A program made the position numbers and the translations under genes. Below the pieces are notes generated by a model. That model worked only from the letters and a program-made list of their open reading frames with translations, was not told the origin of the DNA and ran no database searches. A stretch of 64,000 nt of DNA from Lineus longissimus. Taxonomy: Eukaryota; Nemertea; Pilidiophora; Heteronemertea; Lineidae. The DNA lies in the NCBI RefSeq assembly GCF_910592395.1, contig NC_088318.1:6904756-6968755 (forward strand). The letters run 5' to 3'. Of the stretch, positions 45,661-58,171 are shown in pieces. Position 1 is the stretch's first letter, and every line of letters begins with the position of its first letter.

Positions 45661-47135
45661 AAAGCCACCGGCCTCTCGGCCGGGCGAGCCGAGGACCTGT
45701 CATGGAGGTTGGAAGCCTCCATGCGGTCCGTCAGGCTCCTAAGCAACTGCCGTTGCTCCTCCGTGAGAGAGGAAGCAAGAGGCTGAGGCTCAGAGCTCAA
45801 ATCGGCCTGCCGTGGGGCAGGTACAGGAGGGGGGAGGGGGGCATGCCTGATCGGCAGCCACACCCGTCAACCCCGACATACCCGACAGAGCAGGGTGGGG
45901 TCGGACCGAGCAAATGGACGGTCTGACGGCACCCATAACGGGGGGGGGGGGGCACCAGGGCCCCTCGCCCGTGAATAGTGGTCGATCACCGACCCCCTGC
46001 CCACACCGGGCAGGACACCTCTGGGTGCGGTGAACGGCGGCAAAGACGGGAAAGTGAAAACCGGTCATGCCCCGCCAGGGGACGTCCAAAGAGACGACCG
46101 ACTCACAGAGTGAGGGTCGGACGGACGAGCCCGCCCCAAAGCGAAGGGGTGGCGGATCCCCGGAGTGGCCGTGGACTCAACCGTGGCGCCGGTAAGGACA
46201 GCGGCCGCAACCCCGTCGCAAACCCCGGAGGGGGACGGGGGAGCACACCTGAAATGACAGGCGGCTCACCGGGGGCGACGCTGCTCACCAACCCATGACG
46301 GGTGGGGGCGACGGCGGGGGATCGGGACGTAAAACGTCCAGAGTCCCACCCGGAGCCGTGCCCCCTGGAAAGGGGGCAGGGCTAGCCCTGGGGAATGTCC
46401 CTGAATCAGGGTCACCAACACTCAAACCCAAGGCCTCCCCAGGGGGCACACCCCCAAAAGAGGGGTGCCCGGCCTGGGGGAGGGGTCGGGAGGGGTCAAA
46501 ACCCCCCCAGAGCCCCGTGGACCTCGCCGCTTAGCGGGGGTCCGTGAGGAGGGCGAGGGAGAGAGAGTCAAAGACCCCCTTCCCTTTGAGGGCCGCGCCC
46601 CTCCCTCACCTTCTTCGTCTTCTTGCCGGCAGTGCCGGGAGAAGAGGAAGGCATCCCGGGGGCGGAAGGGTCCGGCCTAATCGGGCGGAACTACCTGCAC
46701 CCCGACACGGGGAAGAACCCGGCCGGGGACTATGAATCCCCGATACACCCGTAAAAGGACCTCGAAAACCCGCTCTGAAGGGCAGGAGGTCCAGAACAAA
46801 GGGTGGAACACCCAAAGAAGTAAGAAAGGACGGCAATAACGATGTCATTACGCCGAATTCCTATTAGAAAAAAAACACAAAAGTATAAAACGAACGGTCA
46901 CGTGACCAACAGCCCGGGAAAACGGAGAAAAAATTTCTTGGGAGACGGCAGAAAAAGCACGCTCCAAAAGCAGAAATCGAGGGAGGATAGTAAAAGAACG
47001 ATCTCACCCGTCTCCTAGAGTCAATAAGCGTCCCGAATGTGTCCCGGGGTGTCCTTAAATTCTTGAGCGTAGAATCGGCCAGAATTTGGCGAAAACAACG
47101 CGAGAGAAACTCGGTACGATGTGCTACAATGTGCC

Positions 47136-47200
47136 GAGGAAGAAGTACTGATGATGGCGGCTCACACGAGGCAGAGGCTAAATGAAGGTACATTTCAGGG
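47136..47200 (-). repeat. DIRS 5' terminal repeat (outer part)
   Basis: Reads on the minus strand AGCCTCTGCCTCGTGTGAGC, matching one half of the ICR over about 44 bases with a few mismatches. The outermost bases (AAATGAAGGTACATTTCAGG) loosely resemble the opposite end. Confidence 0.7.
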
Positions 47201-47204
47201 GTTA

Positions 47205-49900
47205 ACATTTTGAGAATTTTTTCAAACTAATGTAGATGACATCCCACAACTCTCCAACAAAGGAAAGTCATATCTGGACATTTTTGGAGAAATGAGAGAC
47301 ATTTCAAAGAGTGGTACAACTGTGCCAAAGCCACGAAAGAGGACAAAATCAACAAAAAGTCATGATTTTGCAGCCAACAGCACCAAATTCAAAGACCTGC
47401 CCTGGCCATAACAAGCAAGCTATGGAGCTGAAAATTTAGGATGTGATTTAGGAATATCTTTGCTGCTTAGGGCACAACTTTCAGAATCAAGGCCTAAGTA
47501 GTTTCAAAGAAATTACAAAATGAATGGCAACACAACAAGACTTGTAACAAGAGGCCCAAGGGCCTGGCGCTCAGCTGGATGACCTAATAACATAGGACTG
47601 AGGGTGTAAAGTAGTAAATATCAGCTTTATACTACTGTTTGAAGGTCAAGAGAACACGTTATACCACTAAAATTTCCAATGCAGAGCTGCCAGCTGGATG
47701 AAATATGATTGAACTAATCAACCATGGTATGTAAATATTACAGGAGGCAACGGAAGATACCCCTAGTTCAGTATGTTGTATCGGTAGCTTTACAGAAAAG
47801 AAGTGTCAGAGAGGATGAGACTTCTCCATGGACAACTGTGGTATGTCCAGGCTGGGTTGTACAGCACAAGGATACAAAATTCTGTCTGTAATTGAGAGGT
47901 ATCCTGATTTAACAGAGGTCAAAATAAATAGAAATGACCAGTTTGGGACTAACACGGTATTTTTTTTGATAAGGTAGAGATTACAGGAGTCAACAAAATT
48001 AATTTTATTGAGAGAAATTGACCTGTCCTGCAGGTGATTGGAATTTACAATACAAAGGGTCGTTTTCATATTTGAAAATCCCTTCATAATCAAGGGCTAC
48101 CTCTGACTAAAACAGCACCCATAAACAATAGACCACCAATTTGACCCCAGCTCCTAAATGCGGGAAAACCCAAGTCCAGCAACCAAAAGTACCAAAAATA
48201 CATTTTTGTTTACATTTGAACTGCACACATGCGTTTGTTTACAATTTCCCGCGAAATCTCGAAAATCAGGTGACCTGCAATCGTGGATTGAAAATAACAT
48301 TTATCTGGGTTCAGCAGGTCAGCAGGTATACCGGCTGTTTCAATCATCCCCCTACAGCCAGCTGTTCAAAAGGTAATGTTATTCACCCCACAGGGAGTGC
48401 AGGTAATTGATTAAGCCCCTGCATAACTTAACAGCAATGGCTTGGCTTCTGTGAGTGGTAAGGAGAATTGACAGTGTCCGATTAAAAATCCCTCATTTCT
48501 GCTCCGCTGAAGTAATTTTTTGAATAAAACCAAGACGTTGCATCAGGGTAAGGTGTCACCACCATTCATGCAAAATTTCAAGGCGATCCAACGCCTCTAA
48601 GTGTGACTTTATTCGTCCCCCTTCTAATATTATTATATAGAAGATTTAGACCAGCGATGACGTCATTTCTGGTGATTCCCTGCGTTGTCCAATGAACGCT
48701 TTTTAAAGTGTGCCATTTGGCATGCATTAGCATGCAATGTATTTTATCAGCGCTGACAATTGCCGAATAGAATGCCGTAGCTCCGTCAATTTGCAATCAA
48801 TTTTTATGGGAGTAACATTATTGTGTTGCTTAAAACGTCTACTTTTTACTCATGTAAGAATCGTAGTACTAAAAACTAATATGCAAACAGAATCATGCCG
48901 ATTCACTGCACATACTGTGGGAATTCTCCACTTCAAAATACATCCCGAACAGAGCGTGCACTTCCGATATCGTTTTCACAGAATTGTGGCCAAATTTTCA
49001 AGAACTAATTTCTGAAAGTATTAAAATACCTTATGACTACCCACTGAAAGGAACTAGTGATAATATCGCCTACTTGACTAGTTTTTAGCAGAAAATTGGT
49101 TACTTGTTGCAAAATCAATCTTCCATCTTTACACTGGTCACAGTGGGTATGCTGAAATATAGTCTGGTTCCCTGGCCAATTCAATGCGCAGAATACAACT
49201 GCGCAACTATACGTCATAACCCGGGCTTTTGAATCGTCAAAAAATCTGTCAAATGTGCCTGTAGCGTCAACTGGCGGTGAAAACTAAACTAATTCCACTA
49301 CAAGTCAAAATGAAAAATTATTAAAAAATATTCGGCCAGATTTGAAAACAATATTTCCTCTGTGGCCCGAGGTATAAAGGAAAGAAGTTTAAACTTCCCG
49401 ATGACCTCATTCGCCGAATGTAGGTCGGATCGCGCTGATTTTTGGTTTCTGAGTTCCCCTTGGGTTACTCCTAATTTAGCAGCGTCAGCAAAGTGCCTAG
49501 ACGCAAGGGCCCAACGCGCCGCGTAGCGGCAAAAAAGCGAAGCTGGCGAAACATTTATAACGGGTCACCGTCACTTATTATTGGACTTATAGCGCATTTA
49601 CGGGGTTGCAACTATTTTGCTTTATAGTGTCACCAGGAAAGAAAAGCATGCGAACTAACGCCGATCTATTTGTATAAAGTGATAATTGGAAGGTATAAAG
49701 TAGGAAATATCAATAAAATAATCATTCCATGTCGTCTTTTGAGGGCATTTTTGATTGTAAAAAATATATGTGTACGTCACCGTAGTCTCTGCAATGATAA
49801 TTTTATCAGAGCAGTCTCGCGCAAGTAGAAGTTCTTTACCTATTAGTTCTTCACTTATTAGTCTCAACGTCTGGCGCAAAGCCAGACGTTTTCCATTACG
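47205..49900. other. Non-coding interval with dispersed repeat pieces
   Basis: No supported gene. A stretch at 47880-48010 (GAGAGGTATCCTGATTTAAC, AGAAATGACCAGTTTGGGAC) resembles the repeat at 57.2-57.7 kb. Confidence 0.4.
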
Positions 49901-49904
49901 ATTT

Positions 49905-51985
49905 CACTACGATGTTTGACAAGAAGGAGCAGTGCGCGAGATATGCTAATGAGCAGACTTCCCTCGCTTGAGTTTCTGAAGAATGTTCCATATCGCGCTA
50001 AGCTCATCTCTGCTGATTATGACGGGCGTGCAACGGTAGGTATCTGCTCCCCAACTTCCACCCTAATACGGTACAATAAGTTACCATTTGATGGGAATGG
50101 GACAATGCCCTCACTGTGTATGGAGTCATAGGGATAAGAAGACATTATTCATTAGTGTTGGTACAAGTGATTTTGCCCAAAAAGCATGCGCATTCAAAAA
50201 ACGAAATATGCAAGGTATCACGTACATGACCATGACGACGTGCAGAAAGTGCACTGGCCAGTGCATACCCTATGGCTATGTACTAGTAAACATGGTAAAC
50301 ATGAACAACATCATTATTCATCGGCAGTTCATTTTACTCCGAGCTTTTCCTGAAACATATAGCCATGATGATTAGGCCTACCATGTACCATGACCAATAA
50401 CAGCACCAGATCATGTAGATGTCAACAAGTTCACATGAACCGTATAATCCCGCATGGCACATGTGGGGCATGCGTCTAAACCAAAGCCCCAAAATCACTT
50501 GTTTTGTTCTATTTCACTTGTGTTTCCCCCGTCTCCCAGTCCATAATACATTTCCAGTTTACAATCCCCGATCATGGCCCAACAAAAGGTCATCGGATGA
50601 CTAAAGGAACACAACTGTTCAATGGATTTATAGTTGAATGCGATCAAACTACGTCTTTTCAATCGTGGATTGTAAATTTAACCCCATGGGCCTAGGGAAG
50701 GCCCTACAACAATACTTTCGACACAGTTATTATCTCCGCTGCCTCCACCATGTTACACACAGTGCTCACTGCTGATTCTAAAATGCGCCACCTAGTCAAA
50801 ACAGGAGATATGTTCTTCTAGGAATAGATCTCTTTCCAATATTTCGTCATTCCACTATCGTCATCACCTCATCATACTTTCATTGACATTACAGGCACAC
50901 ATCCACAGAGCACTCTTCAAATCATCTACACAGTGGTTATCCAACTAGGATTATAAAGGTAATTTCTTAGCCCCCCACAGTGGGTTGCAGTCTTGATAAA
51001 GGGGCACTATTGCTAGCAGCTAGGTAGGCAAGATAAAGTTAGCCGAAGTAGCCGATAGGGGTCTCTCACCCCTCAAAGTCCGTCACAACTATTCAAGCTT
51101 GTACAAGGAATACATGCAGTGCTGACTCTAACATGACCCAATGGGAATGTCGCACAGTCATCTGTCAAAAACAAGACCTATGTTGTAGTATGATCTCTTG
51201 CCAATATTTAATAATTGCACTATCGTCATCACCTCATCATACTTCATTGACATTACAGGCACACATTGACATAGACCACTGTTGCAATCAACGACACAGT
51301 CGCTATCCAAGTAGCATTATAGAGGTAATTATCATTATCATACCTCATTAGCATGTGAACCAATCGCGTCGCGTCCTTTGCGATCACGGCAAAGCCTCAT
51401 GGAATAATGTCTTTCACCGTTGAATAATTTTTCATATTCCATGCCTACAACTTCAATTTCTTCATATTCCATGGCTAGAAGTTCAATACTAATATGATAT
51501 CCAAGATAAAGTTACAAGAAGTAGTCAATAGGGGTCTCTCACCTCTCACTGTATGTCCACACTATTCACGCTTGTACGAGGAATACATTCAATGCTGAAT
51601 CTAACAACACCCAGTGCCCTTACTCTGTATATTAGTCACTGGAAGATGGCCCATTTCACTCCTTGCTTCTACTTCACCTATAGTCTCATTGCAAACGCCT
51701 CAGGTCTATGATATCACATTCACTTTCAGCTGTCATGCAACGCAAGAACTGTGCTATCTGCCATCGCACATCAACGAAGAAGTGCAGCCGCCCACATTCC
51801 ACCTCACGTCTGTCCGACCAGCTGCAATCCTCGAGGACGCCCCACTGTACCACGATTTCACTACGATGTTTGACAAGAAGGAGCAGTGCGCGAGATAGGC
51901 TAATGAGCAGACTTCCCTCGCTTGAGTTTCGGAAGAATGTTCCATATCGCGCTAAGCTGACCACTGCTGACCATGACAGGCGTGC
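49905..51985 (+). repeat. Duplicated modules, possibly exon-like
   Basis: Block 1 (about 49905-50030, TTTGACAAGAAGGAGCAGTG) recurs at 51865-51985. Block 2 (about 50750-51070) recurs at 51118-51545. Within block 2, both copies have CATTGACATTACAG, a 64-67-base segment starting GCACACA, then AAG/GTAATT or GAG/GTAATT, like an exon with acceptor and donor. None of these segments gives a conserved long frame. Confidence 0.5.
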
Positions 51986-52136
51986 ATTGGACTGGTACAG
52001 GTTGGAACTGAACATTGAATATGCTGGTGGTGACGCTTTCTGATGAGAAGTTGGTCGTGACTGATGCAGTATCCTTGGACTTGTCCACAGTATCGTTCAA
52101 TCATTGCTCTCTGAGCTGCCTTGATTCTGTACTTAC

Positions 52137-52575
52137 CCAAATACTAAGACCAAATGCCTGTTGACTGTGCTTTAAGAGAGACTGGCGCCATGCCTAGAGA
52201 TATGACTGACCCCTATTGGCAAATTTGTATGACTTTATCTTGCCTACCTAGCTGCTGCCTATAGTCTCCCTTTAACTGGGGAACACTTCAAAGTCCATAA
52301 AATGCTATGTTCCACCTTTTAATGTGTTCAGACCGCCATTTTCAAAATAATCAAGTCAGGACACTGCCTTCTAGTCTCATAATAAATTTTGCTTTCCTCA
52401 ATAATAACATTTCTTCTTCTTCAATGCTTTCATCATTCCAAACTTCTCCTCCTCTGACTTTTACAGGGGTACAGTCATGGCAATCAAAACCCAAATACTG
52501 AGACCAAATGCCTGTTGACTGTGCTTTAAGAGAGACTGTCGCCATGCCTAGTCTCTCTTAAAGCACAGTCAACAG
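52137..52575. repeat. Direct plus inverted repeats around a 350-bp unit
   Basis: ACCCAAATACT(A/G)AGACC and the next 45 bases occur at 52137 and 52488. The second copy is followed at once by an inverted copy of its CTGTTGACTGTGCTTTAAGA part (arms of 27 bases, loop of 12). This direct-plus-inverted layout recalls split terminal repeats, but no protein is associated. Confidence 0.65.
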
Positions 52576-52759
52576 ACACCAACCCCCTCAGACTCAGAAA
52601 CCACAAACGCCCAACCCTTCCTGCTACCTTAATACCTCTGGGTCTTACGGTTACAAAATGCCCAAAATTGACATGGAAGGATGGCAGGATGGCAGGAAGG
52701 ACGGACACCATTCCCTTAGTAATATTACCAGCTTCGCTGACTTTGTCAGCTGAGCTAAA

Positions 52760-54830
52760 AATGAACAAAAAATGAAACCGAACTTAGACCGGGGTTAGGT
52801 TGACTCTTATTTGGGTCAAATTAAGTTTTTTTCTCATTATTTTAGCTTGTTTTGACCTTAAATCATCAGCAACACTAGGTGTTGGCCACCAAGAACTTCA
52901 TAGTTGTATCCATTGATCTGCAACAAAATTGTACGCCTATCAGTTAGGGTTTACTAATGCTACATACTAATTCCTCCTCTAAGGGCTCTTACAGCATTTA
53001 CACCAATCTTGAGATTTCATCTCCATTGCACTTGCTTAAACCATTACTGCATTAGCTCTCTCTGGGGTATGCGGGGGAACAGCCATGACACAAACATGAC
53101 AAAAACTAAGGAGGCTCAGTTAATCTCGGACTGCGTGGCAGTATACACGGGCAACAGATGTTGATTCCCAAATTGAACAGATGATTAGTTTTGAATCTTA
53201 CATTTTTATTCACAATGTGATCTTATTTCTGTTCCTGAAAAGTTGTTTTCAGTGTATTTTCTCCTTGAAATCGATCACTTCAGGTACTATTACTGTGCAT
53301 ACCTAGCTAAATTAGTGTCTAGTTTCGTCTCTGATGACATTTATTTCGTAAAAATCGCTGTTTTTTTCTAAAAAGGTGTTTTTGTGGTCATTTTGGCTGT
53401 TTATTTCGAGGGTACGGTAGGAGGTCATCGTTCACTCGATAACTCTTTTTAAAATGAAATAAAAGCGTTTTAAGATACATGATATGAATTGATATTAATA
53501 TTCGTTAAATGGGATTGTCGGTGGACGTTCATTGTTGAACAGTTGTGCTGGAATTACGAAAATATATCGATATCGTTGAGAGTTCATTCATTAGGGGCCT
53601 GTTCTCAATTTTCCTTACAACGCCTCTAGCACTGGGCAATTGCCACCATCTTGAAAAGCAGTGCCGCGGATGGCTATCGCATCGCCACTACGCATGAGAA
53701 CACGATGGCTGCCCTGCGCTGCATTGATAGTTCGTAATAAATTCACATAAAAACACACCAGAAGATCTCCGATTTTATTTACAAAGATCATATTTTGTTA
53801 TTTATTGATAAAACAAGCCATTTTACCACAGCAGGTGACACATATTAGGCCTGAATAAGACTTTAGAATTTGAAGTGGTGGTGACGATGCCGATATCAAA
53901 GATGGCGGAATTATACCAGTGGTCAAATCTCATCTATTTTGGGTAATTGCATCATTATTTCTTTTTGTGATTGGTGATTTGTAAAATTGAGAATGATTGA
54001 AAAATCAGTATTTTTTCACCCAAAGGCATGAGTGAACATTTGATAAGTTTATTGTGATTTAATTGGTAATTTGGTCGACATTTTGACAATTATATTTAGC
54101 AATATTTCGATAAATGCGGACCTGCTTCTTCCTCTTTTCGTAGTGGCGGTGTTTCGATAACTCAGGTCAGTTTCACGGCAAAAATAAGTGGTAGTTTTGA
54201 AATTCGAATGTGCATTTATTGATGTAACGATAAAGTACATTTCCGAGAATAATTAGTGAAAGTTTCAGTAGGTGTCGATTTTTGTAAAGTAGTGTATAGG
54301 CGATGGATTGGCTCAGCCATGTGCTCGTCGTGTCAGCGGGGCGCAAGCCGTCATGGGGGATGTAGGCTACACTACAATGCACGTGATAGATGGTTGAACA
54401 TTCACTCTCGTTGACAGTGTATTATTGAAATATTTGATTGTGATGATGGTGTATTGTACTAGGCCTTGCATGCTCCCAACGTGTGGCATATTTCACATTG
54501 ATACTACCAGTATCAATTACAAAAAAATAGATTGTGAGTAACAATAGGCCTACAATACAATCAATGCTACATGTCATGAGGGTGGGAACGGGGAAGGGGG
54601 GGGTAACTGTCTCGACGTTCCGTTAGGAAAAAAGGCTTATCCCGTTTCCCAATATGCAATTTTAGCCGAATCGTGACGCAAAACACGGCTTGTCTCGAAT
54701 CCCGCTAAAATAAGGGTGTCTATCCCGAATCCCGACAGTTATTTTTGGCCCATCCCAGTGTCCCGAAAATACCCGTTCTCCCCCTCATAAATAGTAGACC
54801 ATATTGTCACATTGATGTTTTCTTTCATTA
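52760..54830. other. Non-coding interval
   Basis: No supported gene. A G homopolymer lies at about 54597. AAGATGGCGG occurs at 53902, a YY1-like phrase with no clear gene start. Confidence 0.3.
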
Positions 54831-54833
54831 CAG

Positions 54834-55603
54834 TTAGACTTCGAGATCTACATTTTCGACAAAGGCCTGGTGTATAAATTTTACGTACTTGATGAAGGTA
54901 ATATCAATTTCTTCAAATTTGAAGCATGACGTTAATGGGGTACCAGCACAACTTCATTGACTGCTACGTGGCGCTAGTGGTATTTAAGGTATTGCATCGC
55001 TCATATCACTTGAAAAAAACATTTACCCTAGTTACGACCAAAGCTGTTTAGCAGAGGGCGATACCTCATCAGGAGCGCCACAATCATATCATTGGTGTGA
55101 AAGCATTTGTATGAAGTTTTTCAGTTCTCAATGTGTTCAAAACCTTAATTGTGAAATTGTGCACTTCGAATTCAAATTTACGTCACTACGTTAGTTTGAC
55201 ATCCATTGATGTCACGGTAATTTCACTGTTATGCTGTGCTGCTTTCAGGTTTAATGACACGAATGAGTACAAGTACATTACATATTTTCGACGAAGGCCT
55301 TCTGTAATTTCATACGCTTCTTACGGTTAGTATTGATTCATAATTTCTAGTAAAAAAGTTAATTTTGAAAGTGAAAAATATGTTACAATACAATAGACCT
55401 GCAAATACCATATACGCAAGTTTTGAACAAATATCACACATATTCCCCAGTTGACTTGTGATGATATTGATAATGGTGGTGGTGGTGTTATCATGTACAT
55501 GGCTTCTAACGTAGTAAATGTTTTCTTTTCAGCAACATTCAATAGATTTATTTACTGTATTATCATTTCGACCAAGGCGAATTCGACACTTCAATTACAC
55601 AAG
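54834..55603 (+). ncRNA. Candidate non-coding transcript with three related small exons
   Basis: Three segments have good splice signals on both sides: 54834-54897 (TTTCATTACAG / AAG-GTAAT), 55249-55325 (GCTTTCAG / ACG-GTTAG) and 55533-55603 (TTCTTTTCAG / AAG-GTTAGT). Each contains TTTCGAC(A/G/C)AAGGC in the middle, so they look like duplicated exons. Frames do not stay open or agree between them, so a protein is unlikely. A transcript is inferred only. Confidence 0.3.
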
Positions 55604-55647
55604 GTTAGTAACTTTTGTTCACAAAATCCAAATGGAGGCAAATACAG

Positions 55648-56180
55648 AACAATCAAACTTAGTCATTCAAGTCAGTTACTGAAGCACAGTGAAAACTGTC
55701 GGGAGCAGTGCAACTGATGGCATGTCAAACTTCCAGTGACTGTCCCTGTCCATATATTTCAAGACAGTACAAATCTTGTAATCATTTTGTTTATGCAATG
55801 TACGTTATTATGTATCATTTCAGCACAATCAAACTTAGTCATTCCAGTCAGTTACTGAAGCACAGCGAAAACTGTCTGAATTAGTGCTGCTGATGGCATG
55901 TAATTACTCTACTACCACTACCAGTGACAGTCAATGTCCATATATTTTCAAGTGTGCGAAATTAGTACTCGTCTACTTCTTAGTGTTATTTGAATGCAAT
56001 GTATGTTATAAAAATATTTTTTCAACACTATATCAACATTCTCATTCCTGTCAGTTTCTGAAAATCAGCTAAAGCAATCGCTACCAATGCAGCTGATAAC
56101 AGCAATTCTTTTTGTTCCCAATGCCCATCCATGACAATATATTTCACGCATGTGACAATCATGTAATCATCCTGTTTTTT
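55648..56180 (+). repeat. About 175-bp tandem repeat, 2-3 copies
   Basis: AATCAAACTTAGTCATTC and CAGTTACTGAAGCACAG occur at about 55650 and 55828, with GCTGATGGCATG or ACTGATGGCATG and TGTCCATATATTT later in each unit. A third, weaker unit follows at about 56020. The second unit starts after ATCATTTCAG, again acceptor-like. Confidence 0.6.
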
Positions 56181-56389
56181 TGTGTTCTATTCATGCAATA
56201 AATAAATTCAGTATTTTCAAATCATTGGTGCTACAAAACTATTCTCATTATAGATTATTCATATTTTATAAAATGCTGTCATGTCAAATTTTGTGTCCTA
56301 TAAATCATTATGAAGTCGGCATTTTATATACAACTTTTGTACTCCTCCTAAATAAACATACAAATCTTGTTTTATGTAAACTTTGTATA

Positions 56390-56579
56390 TGTGACCCGTC
56401 ACAGCAAAACCAGACGCATGTCGCTCTGAGCTTGGCAGGTTGAGATGGACTGTTTGTTCATTTATCTATTGTCTGCCTTTTGTAAAATATGAGCACATCA
56501 ATTTCTTCCATTATCTCCTGGTGTCATTTAGGCTCATCTTCTGTGCGACATGTACCTGGTTTTGCTGTGACGGGTCACA
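56390..56579. mobile_element. 190-bp MITE, TA target duplication
   Basis: Perfect inverted ends TGTGACCCGTCACAGCAAAA (extending to CCAG), flanked by TA at 56388-56389 and 56580-56581. Short, non-coding; Tc1/mariner-type by duplication and length. Confidence 0.85.
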
Positions 56580-57179
56580 TATTCTATAGATATACAACAC
56601 TCTAATGTCACAATGCCTCTCTCACTCGCTTTTATATAGCAAGATGTATGAATAAACATGACACACCAACTATGTACAAAATTGCTAACAAACTGCACCA
56701 TTTGTCAGTACACCACATGAAATACAGAGATATGTCTTAATTCTAATCTTTCATTAGCGACACCATTTCTTACCCGAGTGCCTCCTTCATTCATACATCT
56801 TGTACTTTAACTCAAGATACCCATCTTTGAATATTTTTAGTATACCAAGTACTACAATGTCAATGTATTGAAGTCATGTTCTTGTAGTGTTATTGGCTTT
56901 CTATTATCTTGTCAAAATACCACTTGGTTCTCGCAAAATCTCAATAAAAACAAATGCTATTGCATGTATTGCATATTCTAACAGCTATCCACTGTATCGA
57001 TTTATCCATCATCTGTACTATTTGTCACAAAAATGTTATATTATGTAAATCATATTTCATTACATAATGCACACTGCCAATTACTGCTGAACCATTCATA
57101 TGTCATTTAAATAAATAATTTTCAACTTTTTAAAACCGTCTTATAGTACTGTTCTTGTCACTTAGCTGAACCAATTGCT

Positions 57180-57760
57180 CTATAGCATGAAATTTCCAGA
57201 AATGCGCCAGGGACTGAAAAGTGCTGTTTTAACAGAGAGGTGTCCTAAACTGAGAAGTCGAGTTGAATGGAAACAACCAATTTGGAACCAAAAACTACTG
57301 TCCTTATTAAAGAGGTTGTCCTCAATAGAAAGGTGTCCACAAAAAGTAGGCCCACTGTATATGAAAGTACAAACCCTGGTACATGTAGTGACATCATCTA
57401 CTCCTCGATGTGGACACCTAGCATGTTGGTGACGAATAGTGTCGCAGCATTTCGTCACCGAGCTTACACGAAAATGCACTGTCATTCATTCAGCCATAAG
57501 TGTAAGACTGTAGGGTTGTTTCCAACCAAAACATGTTCGAAATGTGTCAAGCATTCGGAACACCCAAAGACTGATTAGAGAAGTCAAAATTGAATGGAAA
57601 CAACCAATTTGGGACCAAAACCAGTGTCCTTATTGGAAAGGTTGTCTTTAATAGAGAGGTGTCTACTAACGGAGGTTCCACTGTACATAATGTAGGAACC
57701 CTGGTTGTGACATTGTCCACTCCTCCAGCTGCACACCACCAAATCCACAACAATGTCACA
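57180..57760 (+). repeat. Degenerate tandem/dispersed repeat
   Basis: The unit TTGAATGGAAACAACCAATT, then GTCCTTATT, GAGGTTGTC, AATAGA(G/A)AGGTGTC occurs at 57260-57340 and 57585-57670, each followed by a CACTGTA and ACTCCTC region. Similar phrases occur at 47880-48010. Confidence 0.65.
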
Positions 57761-57971
57761 CCAGTTATTTAGTTCATCATGCTTATGGTCATTGTACTTT
57801 CATCTTATGTAAAATGTAACTTTTTACACGGTTTCAATAAACGATTTGTAATTTGTAATTTGTAAATTATAAATTTCACTAATAATTTGACGCCGCCAAT
57901 TCCACTGGTCTTCGAAATACGTAAGCTACACTGTTGACGACTATGACACTCCTCACAAACCACATTGTGAA

Positions 57972-58171
57972 TCAGACGCCGATAGGCTTGTTCTCATTAA
58001 AATCCTCCTTAGTAACATCCTTTACACACAGAAGTAATGGTTGATTGTCATCTTTAAATTCTCCATTAAGAATTCTCCTTTTTAGTGTTGCTTTCCACTG
58101 TTGATCAATGGGACGGATGTTCCTGGATGCATCTATCCCATTGATCAACGCGCCAACATTGATGCACAGAT
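57972..58171 (-). pseudogene. Exon-like remnant of an unrecognised gene (ParB-like N-terminal resemblance)
   Basis: After an acceptor-like TTTTCTAG (58172), 65 codons are open to TGA at 57972. The text SRNIRPIDQQWKATLKRR, DDNQPLLLCVKDVTKEDF resembles by eye the ParB/Srx-like N-terminal domain of some uncharacterised marine-invertebrate proteins (RPID..W...L, LLCV). No donor is visible after it, and the expected continuation is missing, so it is probably a decayed or last exon. The function is unknown. Confidence 0.35.

Larger units (their letters stand above)
40579..47200 (-). mobile_element. DIRS-type tyrosine-recombinase retrotransposon, about 6.6 kb
   Basis: Contains, in minus-strand order, gag-like, RT/RNase H and tyrosine recombinase sequences, the DIRS order. 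Termini are of DIRS type: an internal complementary region lies just inside the 3' end. Its one half (40743-40786) is the inverted copy of the 5' terminal part (47136-47179); its other half (40835-40891) is the inverted copy of the 3' end (40579-40635). No target-site duplication is expected. Coding parts are broken mainly at C/G homopolymers plus two in-frame stops. Confidence 0.9.

Noticed and set aside
42496-46735. Many plus-strand ORFs of 60-120 codons in the DIRS region
   Set aside because: GC-rich antisense shadows of gag, RT and recombinase, with Arg/Pro/Gly-biased composition and no domains.
51614-52043. Protein gene from overlapping ORFs on both strands (94-111 codons)
   Set aside because: Part of it is a duplicated block also found at 49.9 kb, the frames conflict between copies, and no domain is recognisable.
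55451-56443. Small plus-strand ORFs (60-88 codons)
   Set aside because: They cross the tandem-repeat units and splice-like borders, are not conserved between units and are AT-rich.
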